Positions 8,468 to 15,539 of a stretch of DNA of 18,004 nt are shown in pieces. The stretch lies in assembly GCA_030042885.1 (NCBI GenBank), contig JASHYW010000656.1:1-18004 (forward strand), written 5' to 3'. This DNA is from Streptosporangiaceae bacterium. GTDB taxonomy: Bacteria > Actinomycetota > Actinomycetes > Streptosporangiales > Streptosporangiaceae. Both the position numbers and the translations under genes were made by a program. The notes beneath the pieces were generated by a model. The model did not search any database, was not told the DNA's origin, and was given only the letters and a program-made list of their open reading frames with translations. The stretch's first letter is position 1. Each line of letters begins with the position of its first letter.

Positions 8468-10209
8468 GCGGCGGCGCGGCGCGGGTCGCCAGGGTGAACG
8501 GGCCGCTGGTGGAGGTGACCGGGCTCACCGCAGTGGCGATGTACGACATCATCGAGCTCGGCGAGCACCTGCTCCCCGGCGAGGCCGTCGCCATCCGCGG
8601 TGACGTGACCACGGTCCAGGCGTATGAGTACACCGGAGGCCTCGCGCCGGGCCATCCGGCCCGCTCGCGCGGTGAGCCGCTCTCGGCTAGGCTCGGCCCG
8701 CACCTGCTCGGCGGCATCTTCGACGGGCTGCTCCGCCCGCTCGGCGGGGCGCCGGCCTGGCTCGAGCCCGGCTACCCTTTCGCTCTTGCCGAGGACAAGG
8801 AGTTCGAGTTCACGCCGCAGGCGCAGGCGGGCGCGACCGTAGGCGAGGGCGCGAGCCTGGGCTCGGTGAGCGTACCCGGCGGGATCGCTTACCGAGTGCT
8901 CGTGCCGCCCGGGCTGCACGGAGTGGTGGAGACGGTGCGCGAGGCCGGGCCTGCTCCCGGCGACGCGGTGATCGCAACCATCTCGGGCACCGAGGTGGGC
9001 CTGACCTCGGCGTGGCCGGTACGGCGTCCGCGGCCGTACCGTCAGCGGCTCGAGTCCGTGTCGCCGCTGCTCACCGGGCAGCGCGTGGTCGACATACTGT
9101 TCCCGGTGATGAAGGGCGGCAGCTGCGCCGTTCCCGGGGGGTTCGGCACCGGCAAGACCGTGCTGCTGCAGCAGATCACGAAGTGGTGCGACGCGGACGT
9201 CATCGTCTACGTCGGCTGCGGCGAACGCGGCAACGAGATGGCCGACATGCTCAGCGAGCTGGCCGACCTCACCGATCCGCGTACCGGGGGCAAGCTGGCC
9301 GCGCGGACCGTGGTCATCGCCAACACCTCCAACATGCCGATGATGGCGCGCGAGTCCAGTATCTACAGTGCCGCCTCGGTCGCGGAGCACTTCAGGGACA
9401 TGGGGCTGGATGTCGTGGTGATCGCGGATTCCACCTCGCGGTGGGCGGAGGCGCTGCGGGAATTCGCGTCCCGCAGCGGCGAGCTACCCGCCGAAGAGGG
9501 CTACCCGGCCACCCTGGCGTCCGCGCTGGCCGCGTTCTACGAGCGGGCAGGCCGGGTCCTGACCAGCGGAGGAGCCGAAGGGTCCGTGACCATCATCGGC
9601 GCGGTCTCCCCGGCGGGCGGCGACATGACCGAGCCGGTCACCAGCTACACCCAGCGCTTCGTGCGCAGCCTGTGGACGCTGGACCGCGACCTGGCCTATG
9701 CCCGGCACTACCCGGCCATCTCCTGGTCCGGGTCGTTCTCCCGCGATGTCGCCGCCGTCGCCGCCTGGCATGCCAGCGCGGGAGATGCCGGGTGGGCGGA
9801 CCGCAGGGACCGGCTGGCGGCGCTGCTTGCCGAGGCTGACCGGCTCGGCGCGCTGGCCGAGCTGCTGGGTGTCGCCGCCCTGCCGCCCCGGGAGCGCGCC
9901 ACGATCCTCGCGGGCCGACTGATCAGGGAAGGCCTGCTGCAGCAGAGCGCGGTCAGCCCCGCCGACGCCTTCTGTGACACCGCGCGGGGCGCCGCGCTGG
10001 CCAGCGCGGTCCTGGCCGTGGCCGAGCGATGCCTGGAGCTGGCCGACTCGGCCGTCTCCCCGGCGGCCCTGGAAGAGCAGGACTTCTCCCCGATCCTGCG
10101 GGCCAAGGAGGAAGCCATGACACCAGAGGCGATCACCGCCAGTGAGCAGGCCATGCTCGCCCGCCTCGGCGAGCTGCTGCGGCGCAGCCAGGACGGCGGG
10201 ACCGGATGA
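8464..10209 (+). CDS. ntpA: V/A-type ATPase catalytic subunit A
   Basis: A 581-residue catalytic subunit that hydrolyses or makes ATP in the soluble A3B3 head. The N-terminal barrel ([15 protein letters not shown]) and the non-homologous insert typical of V/A rather than F1 beta (about residues 110-185) precede the nucleotide domain. The P-loop GGFGTGKT is at 225-232 with Lys231, GCGERGNEM carries the catalytic Glu254, and [18 protein letters not shown] has the Walker B Asp322. [20 protein letters not shown] follows, then a helical C-terminal domain. GTG 8464 is chosen because it forms a GTGA overlap with subunit E, aligns with the usual family start, and AGGAG (8448-8452) is 11 nt away; ATG 8455 is in frame but only 2 nt from that site. 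The stop overlaps subunit B. Confidence 0.97.
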   Translation: MSGGAARVARVNGPLVEVTGLTAVAMYDIIELGEHLLPGEAVAIRGDVTTVQAYEYTGGLAPGHPARSRGEPLSARLGPHLLGGIFDGLLRPLGGAPAWLEPGYPFALAEDKEFEFTPQAQAGATVGEGASLGSVSVPGGIAYRVLVPPGLHGVVETVREAGPAPGDAVIATISGTEVGLTSAWPVRRPRPYRQRLESVSPLLTGQRVVDILFPVMKGGSCAVPGGFGTGKTVLLQQITKWCDADVIVYVGCGERGNEMADMLSELADLTDPRTGGKLAARTVVIANTSNMPMMARESSIYSAASVAEHFRDMGLDVVVIADSTSRWAEALREFASRSGELPAEEGYPATLASALAAFYERAGRVLTSGGAEGSVTIIGAVSPAGGDMTEPVTSYTQRFVRSLWTLDRDLAYARHYPAISWSGSFSRDVAAVAAWHASAGDAGWADRRDRLAALLAEADRLGALAELLGVAALPPRERATILAGRLIREGLLQQSAVSPADAFCDTARGAALASAVLAVAERCLELADSAVSPAALEEQDFSPILRAKEEAMTPEAITASEQAMLARLGELLRRSQDGGTG

Positions 10210-11594
10210 CCACCTGGGCGCAGCGTGAGTACACGCAGGTAGCCGAGCTTCGTGGCCCTCTCCTGGTGGTGCGCGGCGTGGAGGGAGTCGGCTGGGATGA
10301 GTTCGCGACGATCCGGACGGAGACCGGACAGACGCGGCACGGGCTGGTCCTCGAGGCCGACCGCGACCTCGCCGTGGTGCAGGTGCTCGAGGGAACCGGG
10401 GGCATGCGGCCGACCACGACCCGGATCGCCTTCAGCGGCAGCCCGCTGCGGGTCCCGGTCGGCCCTGACTGGCTCGGCCGCGTCTGCAACGGCCGCGGTG
10501 AACCGATCGACGGCGGACCGCCGGTCACCGGTGAGGTCAGCCTGCCGGTGGCCGGCTCCCCCATCAACCCGGTCCTGCGCGAGCCGCCCGCCGAGCCGGT
10601 GCTGACCGGCATCTCGGTGATCGACGCGCTCACCACGCTCGTACGCGGCCAGAAGCTGCCCATCTTCTCCGTGGCGGGCCTGCCGCACCTGGAACTGGCG
10701 GCGCAGCTGGCCGCCCAGGCGTCGGCAGGCGGCGATCCCTTCAGCGTGGTCTTCGCGGCGATGGGGCTCACGCACACCGACGCGGCGACCGTCCGCGCCG
10801 TGCTCGAAGAGCGCTCCGCAGCCGGGGAGCTGGCATTCCTGCTGAACCTCGCGGACGCTCCGGTCATCGAGCGCATCCTGACCCCGCGCCTGGCGCTGAC
10901 CGTGGCCGAGCGGCTGGCCTTCACCCACGGGCGGCACGTGCTGGTGGTCATGGCCGACATGACCAGCTACTGCGAGGCGCTGCGCGAGGTCTCCGCCGCC
11001 CGGGGCGAGATCCCCGCGCGCCGAGCCTATCCCGGCTACCTCTACAGTGACCTGGCCTCGCTCTACGAACGCTGCGGGCGCATCCGCGGCATGCCTGGCT
11101 CGGTGACGGTGGTGCCGGTGCTGACCATGCCGGCGGGCGACATCACCCACCCGGTGCCCGACCTCACCGGCTACATCACCGAAGGTCAGGTGGTGCTCTC
11201 CCCTGAGGCTCACTCACGCGGCGTCTACCCGCCGGTCGACGCCTTGTCCTCGCTGTCCAGGCTCATGCGGCACGGCGCGGGCCCCGGCCGCACCAGAGAC
11301 GACCATCTCGACGTGGCCGCGCAGATCCTGGCCGCGCTCGCCGCCGCGCGGCGCGCCCGCGAGCTGGCCGAGCTGATCGGGGCCTCCGCGCTCAGCACAC
11401 TCGACCGGCAGTACCTGGAGCTCGAGACGGCCTTCGAGCGCCAGCTGGAGAGCCAGGGCCGGACCGAGAACCGCAGCCTGGAGGAGACCCTGAGCCGGGC
11501 CTGGACGGTTCTGGCCGCGCTGCCGCGCAGTGAGCTGACCATGCTGCCCACCACGCTCCTGGACGCCTACTATCCGGAGGGCGGTGACCGGTGA
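10206..11594 (+). CDS. ntpB: V/A-type ATPase regulatory subunit B
   Basis: A 462-residue non-catalytic partner of subunit A. The barrel start QREYTQVAELRGPLLVVRGV and LGRVCNGRGEPIDGGP are family blocks. QKLPIFSVAGLPHLELAAQL replaces the P-loop; FSVAGLPH (154-161) has no Gly-Lys-Thr, as expected for subunit B. VVMADMTSYCEALREVSAAR and YPGYLYSDLASLYERCGRI identify the B branch clearly. The end ELTMLPTTLLDAYYP is also typical. ATG 10206 overlaps the subunit A stop (ATGA), and the subunit B stop overlaps the GTG of subunit D. The family usually has an FSGSGLPHN block; here the second Gly, the Ser and the Asn differ (VAG and HL), a mild divergence at the non-catalytic interface. Confidence 0.97.
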   Translation: MTTWAQREYTQVAELRGPLLVVRGVEGVGWDEFATIRTETGQTRHGLVLEADRDLAVVQVLEGTGGMRPTTTRIAFSGSPLRVPVGPDWLGRVCNGRGEPIDGGPPVTGEVSLPVAGSPINPVLREPPAEPVLTGISVIDALTTLVRGQKLPIFSVAGLPHLELAAQLAAQASAGGDPFSVVFAAMGLTHTDAATVRAVLEERSAAGELAFLLNLADAPVIERILTPRLALTVAERLAFTHGRHVLVVMADMTSYCEALREVSAARGEIPARRAYPGYLYSDLASLYERCGRIRGMPGSVTVVPVLTMPAGDITHPVPDLTGYITEGQVVLSPEAHSRGVYPPVDALSSLSRLMRHGAGPGRTRDDHLDVAAQILAALAAARRARELAELIGASALSTLDRQYLELETAFERQLESQGRTENRSLEETLSRAWTVLAALPRSELTMLPTTLLDAYYPEGGDR

Positions 11595-12223
11595 GCACGC
11601 GGGGATTCACCGTCCCGCCGGGTCGCGCCGGGCGACTCTGGCTGGTCAGGCGCCTGCAGGTGGCCCGGCGCGGTGGCGACCTGCTCGAACGTAAGCTGCT
11701 GGTCCTCACCGGTGAACTCGCCCGGCTGCGCGAGGCCGCGGCGCGGACGGCCGAGGACTGGGACCGCTGCTGCGCCGATGCCGAGCAGTGGCTGCTCAGG
11801 GCCGGGCTGCTCGGCGGCCAGCGAGCCGTTAGGCTGGCCGCCGACGGCCAGGCCGCGAACGTGACCATCTCCTACCGTCTGGCCATGGGCGTGCGCTACC
11901 CGGCTAGCGCCGAGTGCCTTACCCCTTCCTCCACCACCTGGGACGGATCCGTATTGACCAGTACGAGGCAGGCCCACGGCGCCGCGCTCGCCGCCGCGGT
12001 AAGGCATGCCGCCGCGGCCGAAGCGGTCCGGGTCATGGAAGCCGAGATGCTAGCCACGCGGTACCGGCTCCGCGCCATCAGAGACCGGTGGATTCCCCGG
12101 CTCGAGCAGGCGCTGACCGAGGTGACGTTCGCTATCGAGGAGCAGGAGCTAGCGGACGCCGCACGGCTGCGCCTGGCCGCCGGGCCGGCGCAGGCACCGA
12201 CACGGCTCCCACGAGGCGGGTAG
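11591..12223 (+). CDS. ntpD: V/A-type ATPase subunit D (central rotor shaft)
   Basis: A 210-residue, highly helical protein. The N-terminal helix (RLWLVRRLQVARRGGDLLERKLLVL) matches the family pattern of a long shaft helix with the AxRGxDLLxRK block. The C-terminal helix has the signature TRYRLRAIRDRWIPRLEQAL followed by a long amphipathic stretch. Together the two helices form the rotating coiled coil inside the A3B3 head, joined to subunits F and C. Length is in the normal range (about 200-230). The start is GTG 11591, overlapping the subunit B stop (GTGA). It is the last gene of the operon; a candidate terminator hairpin follows at 12240-12267. Confidence 0.93.
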   Translation: MSTRGFTVPPGRAGRLWLVRRLQVARRGGDLLERKLLVLTGELARLREAAARTAEDWDRCCADAEQWLLRAGLLGGQRAVRLAADGQAANVTISYRLAMGVRYPASAECLTPSSTTWDGSVLTSTRQAHGAALAAAVRHAAAAEAVRVMEAEMLATRYRLRAIRDRWIPRLEQALTEVTFAIEEQELADAARLRLAAGPAQAPTRLPRGG

Positions 12224-12239
12224 CTCCCGGAGGGTGCCC

Positions 12240-12267
12240 GCTGGCGCGGCTTGACCGGAGCGCCAGC
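12240..12267 (+). terminator. Candidate terminator hairpin after the V/A-ATPase operon
   Basis: The arms GCTGGCGC (12240-12247) and GCGCCAGC (12260-12267) are exact reverse complements with a 12-nt loop, starting 16 nt after the subunit D stop. No U tract follows, which is common for actinobacterial terminators. It separates the ATPase operon from hsp20, which has its own upstream region. Confidence 0.5.
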
Positions 12268-12283
12268 CTTCCGGCCTCAGATC

Positions 12284-12297
12284 ATGACGAAGGTCGT
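12284..12297 (+). promoter_or_regulatory. Weak DosR-like site upstream of hsp20 (distal)
   Basis: The site reads ATGACGAAGGTCGT. Its central ten bases GACGAAGGTC are identical to the centre of the strong box at 1598-1611 on the plus strand, but the outer positions of both half-sites deviate. The centre is 101 nt upstream of the hsp20 ATG and 22 nt (about two helical turns) from a second weak site at 12306-12319. Confidence 0.3.
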
Positions 12298-12305
12298 ACC
12301 CCGGC

Positions 12306-12319
12306 GTGCCATCCGGCCC
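12306..12319 (+). promoter_or_regulatory. Weak DosR-like site upstream of hsp20 (proximal)
   Basis: The site reads GTGCCATCCGGCCC followed by TG. The right half-site GGCCC-T matches a common variant, while the left half-site GTGCC has two changes from GGGAC. The centre is 79 nt before the hsp20 start, close to the 86-87 nt seen at three other genes. A T/A-type -10 candidate (TATCAG, 12342-12347) lies at a fitting distance, about 23 nt downstream of the box. Confidence 0.3.
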
Positions 12320-12391
12320 TGCCGTTCCCGGCTCCGGCCGTTATCAGATTGAGATGCAAAGTATAGGCGCCAGCAGGGAAGGGCAGATCAG

Positions 12392-12814
12392 ATGAGCAGT
12401 CTGGTACGCAGGGACCCGAAGACGGTTCTTCCGGACCTGATGGACTGGTTCGAGGCGCCGTTCATGACGCTCCGTCCATTCCTGGTCCAGCCGATCAGGG
12501 TCGAGGAGTTCGTCGAGGGCGACCGTTACGTGATCAGGGCGGAACTGGCCGGTCTCAACCCGGAGAAGGATATCGAGGTCACGGTCGAATCCGGGTACCT
12601 GACCATCCACGCGGAGCGGTCCGACACGACTGAGGGCAAGCACCGGTCAGAGTTCCGGTACGGGTCGTTCACCCGCAGCCTCGCGCTGCCGGCCACCGCC
12701 GACGAGAACGATATCACGGCCAGCTACCGCGACGGCATCCTCACGGTCTCCGTCGGGCTCAAGACCGAGAAGAAGGAACCCGCCAAGAAGATCGAGGTCA
12801 CGTCCGGGACGTAG
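12392..12814 (+). CDS. Hsp20 / alpha-crystallin small heat-shock protein
   Basis: A 140-residue small chaperone that binds unfolding proteins without ATP. A short N-terminal arm (1-33) precedes the alpha-crystallin domain (about 34-128), which includes PIRVEEFVEGDRYVIRAELA, LNPEKDIEVTVESGYLTIHA, the SEFRYGSFTRSLALP strand, and the diagnostic ASYRDGILTVSV (A-x4-G-x-L type). The Lys/Glu-rich C-terminal tail carries a KIEV motif that can dock into a neighbouring subunit. Length and layout match actinobacterial HspX/Acr (Rv2031c of M. tuberculosis, a DosR-regulon chaperone). GGGAAGGG lies 8 nt before ATG 12392. Upstream are two weak DosR-like sites and no HspR inverted repeat (CTTGAGT-N7-ACTCAAG) that I can see. 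A GC-rich hairpin follows the stop. Confidence 0.95.
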   Translation: MSSLVRRDPKTVLPDLMDWFEAPFMTLRPFLVQPIRVEEFVEGDRYVIRAELAGLNPEKDIEVTVESGYLTIHAERSDTTEGKHRSEFRYGSFTRSLALPATADENDITASYRDGILTVSVGLKTEKKEPAKKIEVTSGT

Positions 12815-12821
12815 GGCCCGT

Positions 12822-12837
12822 GGCGCGGAACCGCGCC
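12822..12837 (+). terminator. GC-rich hairpin just after hsp20
   Basis: GGCGCGG (12822-12828) and CCGCGCC (12831-12837) are exact reverse complements around AA; in practice a 6-bp stem with a GAAC tetraloop. It begins 8 nt after the hsp20 stop. There is no U tract. Its position suggests a transcription end or an mRNA 3'-end stabiliser. Confidence 0.45.
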
Positions 12838-13062
12838 GCATCCTGGCCGTGGCCGCGTCGGCCGCGTTGGCGCGCGTCCCGAGCGTGGCGAACGCGGCCG
12901 ATCTCGATCACGGGGAGTTGCTGGCGTTCGCGGCCGGCGCCGCGGTTGTTGTGCCTGTCCAGGGGACGTTGGCCAGGCAGGTCAGGAGCCTCGACTCTGC
13001 CCGGGCCGGGCCTGACGACGGAGCCTGCAAGGGACCAAGAGCATCGACAGTGGAGGCGACCG
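12838..13062 (+). other. Spacer between hsp20 and the aldolase gene, no recognised gene
   Basis: A 225-nt stretch with coding-like base composition but no confident gene. One plus-strand frame from 12849 stays open and reads ALARVPSVANAADLDHGELL in its first part, but it lacks a ribosome binding site, runs out of frame into the aldolase gene, and resembles no family I know. It may be a decayed gene fragment. A half-site GGGAC occurs at 13031-13035 and GGAGG at 13052-13056, the latter serving the aldolase start. Confidence 0.4.
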
Positions 13063-13953
13063 ATGAGCATCAGGCCCTCTTTGGATCAGATCGGTCTCAG
13101 CGCCGGGAAAAAGGCCCGGCTGTACCGGATTCTTCAGCAGCACGGGCTGCGAAACGGCACGGCGATCTTCCTGCCTTACGACCACGGGCTGGAACATGGC
13201 CCGCGGGATTTCTTCGACAACCCCGAGGCCAGCGACCCCGGGTACGTCATCAGGCTCGCGCTGGAAGGCGGTTTCAACGGCATCGCCCTCCAGATCGGCC
13301 TGGCCAGGAAGTTCTACTGGGATTACGCGGGCGAGGTCCCGCTGGTGCTCAAGCTCAACGGCAAGACCGACATCGCATCCTCGATCGACCCGCTCTCGCC
13401 GGTGAACGCGACGGTGGAAGACGCGGTCCTCCTGGGCGCCGACGCGGTCGGCTACACGCTTTATGTCGGCTCGCCAGCCCAGGAGCGTGACTTCGCGCAG
13501 TACCTGCGGGTACGCGAGGATGCCGAGCGGTTCGGGATGCCGCTGATCGTGTGGTCCTACCCGCGCGGGAGCGCGATCGACGCCAAAGGTGGCCGGGATT
13601 CGTTCTACGCGGTCGACTACGCGGCGCGTACAGCCAGCGAGCTTGGCGCCGACCTGGTCAAGGTGAATTTCCCGCAGCCAGACAAGCAGTCGGGCGTACC
13701 CGAGGCGTACCGTGGTGAGTTCTCTTCTCAGGAGGCCATCGACCGCGTGGTCAGGTCGGCCAACCGGACGCTGCTCCTGGTCTCCGGCGGCGAGCACGCG
13801 GGCGACGAGGCCATGCTCGACAAGGCGCGCCAGTCGATAGAGGCCGGAGCCACTGGCCTCATCTTCGGACGCAACATCTTCCAGCGCGGACATGACGAGG
13901 CGCTGCGGCTGGTCTGGAAGCTGAGGGAGATCCTCGCCAAGTACCCGTCGTAA
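13063..13953 (+). CDS. fbaB: Class I fructose-bisphosphate aldolase, DhnA/archaeal type
   Basis: A 296-residue cytoplasmic enzyme interconverting fructose 1,6-bisphosphate with dihydroxyacetone phosphate and glyceraldehyde 3-phosphate. It has the DeoC/FbaB TIM-barrel pattern: FLPYDHGLEHGP (Asp40), NGIALQIGLARKFY, LKLNGKTD, IVWSYPRG (Trp164, Tyr166), GADLVKVNFP with the Schiff-base Lys200, LLVSGGEH and TGLIFGRNIFQR for the phosphate site. All residues expected from the Thermoproteus tenax enzyme (Asp24, Trp144, Tyr146, Lys177) have counterparts. The Schiff-base type needs no metal, unlike the class II aldolase usual in actinobacteria. GGAGG lies 6 nt before ATG 13063. Neighbours suggest use during stress or low-energy metabolism (inference). 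It converges on the eRF1-like gene with a 30-nt gap. Confidence 0.95.
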   Translation: MSIRPSLDQIGLSAGKKARLYRILQQHGLRNGTAIFLPYDHGLEHGPRDFFDNPEASDPGYVIRLALEGGFNGIALQIGLARKFYWDYAGEVPLVLKLNGKTDIASSIDPLSPVNATVEDAVLLGADAVGYTLYVGSPAQERDFAQYLRVREDAERFGMPLIVWSYPRGSAIDAKGGRDSFYAVDYAARTASELGADLVKVNFPQPDKQSGVPEAYRGEFSSQEAIDRVVRSANRTLLLVSGGEHAGDEAMLDKARQSIEAGATGLIFGRNIFQRGHDEALRLVWKLREILAKYPS

Positions 13954-13983
13954 GCCAGCGGGCGTTTCTCGTGGTTATGGGCG

Positions 13984-15048
13984 CTACGGCCGCACAGGCA
14001 CCGCAGAGGGCACTGCCGGAGCCACGGGGATATAGAGCTTGGCCGCGATCTGCGGCGGGCCGCCGTGGATCATCAAGATCTGGCCGCCGTCCTCCAGGGT
14101 CCTGGTGACCATCTCTTCGATGACGTCCGGGACCGGCAGCGGCGCCGCACCCCAGTCCGGGCAGCTGTCGGGGCGTGTGCTGAGAGCGCCGCACCTGCCG
14201 CACTCATAGCCAGGGACGAGCCCCTCGTCCGGAACGACCAGGGTTTCCACTGCGTCGGCATTGACGGCGGACAGGCAGGCGGGCAGGCCGATGGCGGCCA
14301 GCCCGCTAGGCAGCATGGCCAGGATCTGGCCGGCCTGGCTCTGGGCCCGCCGTTCGGTCCAGCGGGCGATGACCGGCGCGGCCAGGTCATGGAGTCGCGA
14401 TGGGGTGAGCGCATGGGTTTCGGCTGTGAAAGTGCCCGCGAGACAGTCCCTGACGATCGGCGGCAAGCTGGCGAGCAGGCGCTGAGTGTCGTCATCCCGG
14501 CCTCCGATGACCAGCGGCTCCTGCTCGCCCTGGCGCACGACCTGCGCGAGCAGGGCAGCCGTGTCGCGGAAATCCGGGTCGGGTTCGGTCCCGGCCACGG
14601 GCCCGGGAGCCCTTTCGGGCTCGTCACCTGCGACCGAGTACAGCCAGGCGTACTGTTCGTCCAGCACGACGACGCGATAGGCGGGGCACCGCTGCAAGGC
14701 GACCAGCAAAGGCCGGATGTGCGGCCTGGTTCCCAGCACGGCCCGCTCCGGCACGGGGCAGGGAAGCGGAAGAGCCTCGAGCAGGCCGGCGTCGGTGCAG
14801 GCGAAGATGGCCACGGTGCGGCCCAGCCAGTCACGGCCGCGCGTCGCCAGCGTCTTGCGGACCCAGTCGTCGTCCTCATCCCGGGCGCGCCGGGAATCCG
14901 TCCCGGCCGCGGCTACGAGCTCTCCTGCACGGACTAGCAGGCCGCCCAGCTCCGCGGGGTGCGGCGGAACGGTCAGGTAGAGGGAGAGCACCGTCGGCTG
15001 AACGACATGCACGGTACCGAGCTTCTCGACGTCCGCACGGGTGAACAT
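13984..15048 (-). CDS. eRF1-like protein (bacterial archaeo-eukaryotic release factor / Vms1 type)
   Basis: A 354-residue protein. The N-terminal part (about 15-130) has alternating strands and helices with TVLSLYLTVP, RTVAIFACTDAGLLEALPLP and RVVVLDEQYAWLYSV. The middle carries PLVIGGRDDDTQRLLASLP followed by LAGTF, a block typical of the eRF1-like/baeRF family. The last part (about 240-325) resembles eRF1 domain 3, with YECGRCGALS and a later Cys (a possible zinc knuckle with only three clear Cys). No GGQ tripeptide is present, so ordinary peptide release is not implied; the family is thought to act at stalled ribosomes. M. tuberculosis Rv2629 is a DosR-regulon relative (from memory). ATG 15048 has GAGGG upstream. 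It begins 12 nt after the DUF1918 stop, so they form one operon. Confidence 0.75.
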   Translation of the reverse strand: MFTRADVEKLGTVHVVQPTVLSLYLTVPPHPAELGGLLVRAGELVAAAGTDSRRARDEDDDWVRKTLATRGRDWLGRTVAIFACTDAGLLEALPLPCPVPERAVLGTRPHIRPLLVALQRCPAYRVVVLDEQYAWLYSVAGDEPERAPGPVAGTEPDPDFRDTAALLAQVVRQGEQEPLVIGGRDDDTQRLLASLPPIVRDCLAGTFTAETHALTPSRLHDLAAPVIARWTERRAQSQAGQILAMLPSGLAAIGLPACLSAVNADAVETLVVPDEGLVPGYECGRCGALSTRPDSCPDWGAAPLPVPDVIEEMVTRTLEDGGQILMIHGGPPQIAAKLYIPVAPAVPSAVPVRP

Positions 15049-15060
15049 CGCACATCCCTC

Positions 15061-15261
15061 TTATCGGGCGGAGGGGGCCGGGTGATGCTCGATCTCGGTA
15101 TCGGCCGAGGGGAAGAACACGCTCTGGTGACCATCCCGCCAGCGGACCACGTACGGCGGTGCGCCGTTTGCCCCTTCGACCTGGATAATCTCGCCATGGC
15201 GGTCCTCATCGCCCTGATGGCGGCCCTTGACGGTCAGCTCGTCTCCCACTTGTGCGTACAT
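15061..15261 (-). CDS. DUF1918 small protein
   Basis: A 66-residue protein with a clear DUF1918 pattern: VGDELTVKGRHQGDEDRHGE, then PPYVVRWRDGHQSVFFPSAD. The fold is a small SH3-like barrel; the molecular role is unknown. M. tuberculosis relatives are Rv0569 (DosR regulon) and Rv2302 (from memory). ATG 15261 is chosen because GGAGGT lies 6 nt upstream and family members start about there (MxAxVGD); an in-frame start at 15282 would leave that ribosome site inside the gene. A DosR-like palindrome is centred 86 nt upstream and a threefold 9-bp direct repeat lies between. It is the first gene of an operon with the eRF1-like gene. Confidence 0.92.
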   Translation of the reverse strand: MYAQVGDELTVKGRHQGDEDRHGEIIQVEGANGAPPYVVRWRDGHQSVFFPSADTEIEHHPAPSAR

Positions 15262-15282
15262 GACCAAACCTCCTCGTGGCAT

Positions 15283-15309
15283 GTCATGCAGGTCATGTAG
15301 GTCATGCAG
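15283..15309. repeat. Three tandem 9-bp repeats upstream of DUF1918
   Basis: GTCATGCAG, GTCATGTAG and GTCATGCAG run head to tail without spacers (15283-15309, plus strand), differing at one position. On the minus strand they would lie around or just after the predicted transcription start of the DUF1918 operon, 22 nt before the start codon. They may be an operator for a second regulator, an RNA element in the leader, or a slippage-prone repeat. Confidence 0.7.
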
Positions 15310-15340
15310 CGAGCATGAGATGACGTGGCGGCTGCCGCTA

Positions 15341-15354
15341 GGGCCGAAGGGCCC
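15341..15354 (-). promoter_or_regulatory. DosR-like box upstream of the DUF1918 / eRF1-like operon
   Basis: The minus strand reads GGGCCCTTCGGCCC followed by TAG. Compared with the box before the tandem USP gene it differs only by a symmetrical pair (A to C and T to G); the shared extended form, read on the plus strand, is CTAGGG-x-CGAAGG-x-CCCGC. The right half GGCCCTA is a frequent DosR variant. The centre is 86 nt upstream of ATG 15261, exactly as at the USP gene. A weak -10-like CATGCT (15317-15312) lies at the matching offset. Confidence 0.55.
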
Positions 15355-15519
15355 GCAAGGGTTCCCTCGCGCCGGGTCGTTGGTCCTGCTGCCTCAGGCC
15401 GGGTACGCGGGTGAGCGCACAGGCACCCGGACGGCTTGACGGCAGGACACCACCACGAGCGTCGTAGTGGCCAAGTCCGGCCCAATAAACCCTCCTGCCC
15501 TGTGCAGCCGACCAGCGAG

Positions 15520-15536
15520 GGCGGCATTGTCCCGCC
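15520..15536 (-). terminator. Weak hairpin just after the ABC exporter operon
   Basis: GGCGG (15520-15524) and CCGCC (15532-15536) pair around a 7-nt loop, starting 3 nt after the stop of the minus-strand ABC gene. The stem is only 5 bp and there is no T tract, so a terminator role is tentative. The rest of 15262-15519 holds the DUF1918 regulatory sites and no gene. Confidence 0.25.
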
Positions 15537-15539
15537 GGT

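Noticed and set aside
8272..9390. A 372-codon open frame on the minus strand
   Set aside because: It is antisense to subunits E and A, with shadow-type composition and no ribosome binding site.
9708..11213. A 501-codon open frame on the minus strand
   Set aside because: It is antisense to ATPase subunits A and B, which have full family motifs; the translation has no recognisable domain.
13031..13044. Possible DosR-like box before the aldolase gene
   Set aside because: Only the left half GGGAC matches; the right half (AGCAT) does not, and the site is only about 25 nt from the start codon.
12798..13070. A 90-codon minus-strand frame in the hsp20-aldolase spacer
   Set aside because: There is no ribosome site, it overlaps the hsp20 end and the aldolase start, and the Arg/Gly-rich translation is typical of noise.
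15283..15309. CRISPR-like array
   Set aside because: The repeats are only 9 bp and have no spacers, so this is not a CRISPR array.
15520..15533. GGGAC-AATG motif on the minus strand near the end of the ABC gene
   Set aside because: The right half does not match and it lies about 265 nt from the next minus-strand start; it is better explained by the small hairpin after the ABC stop.
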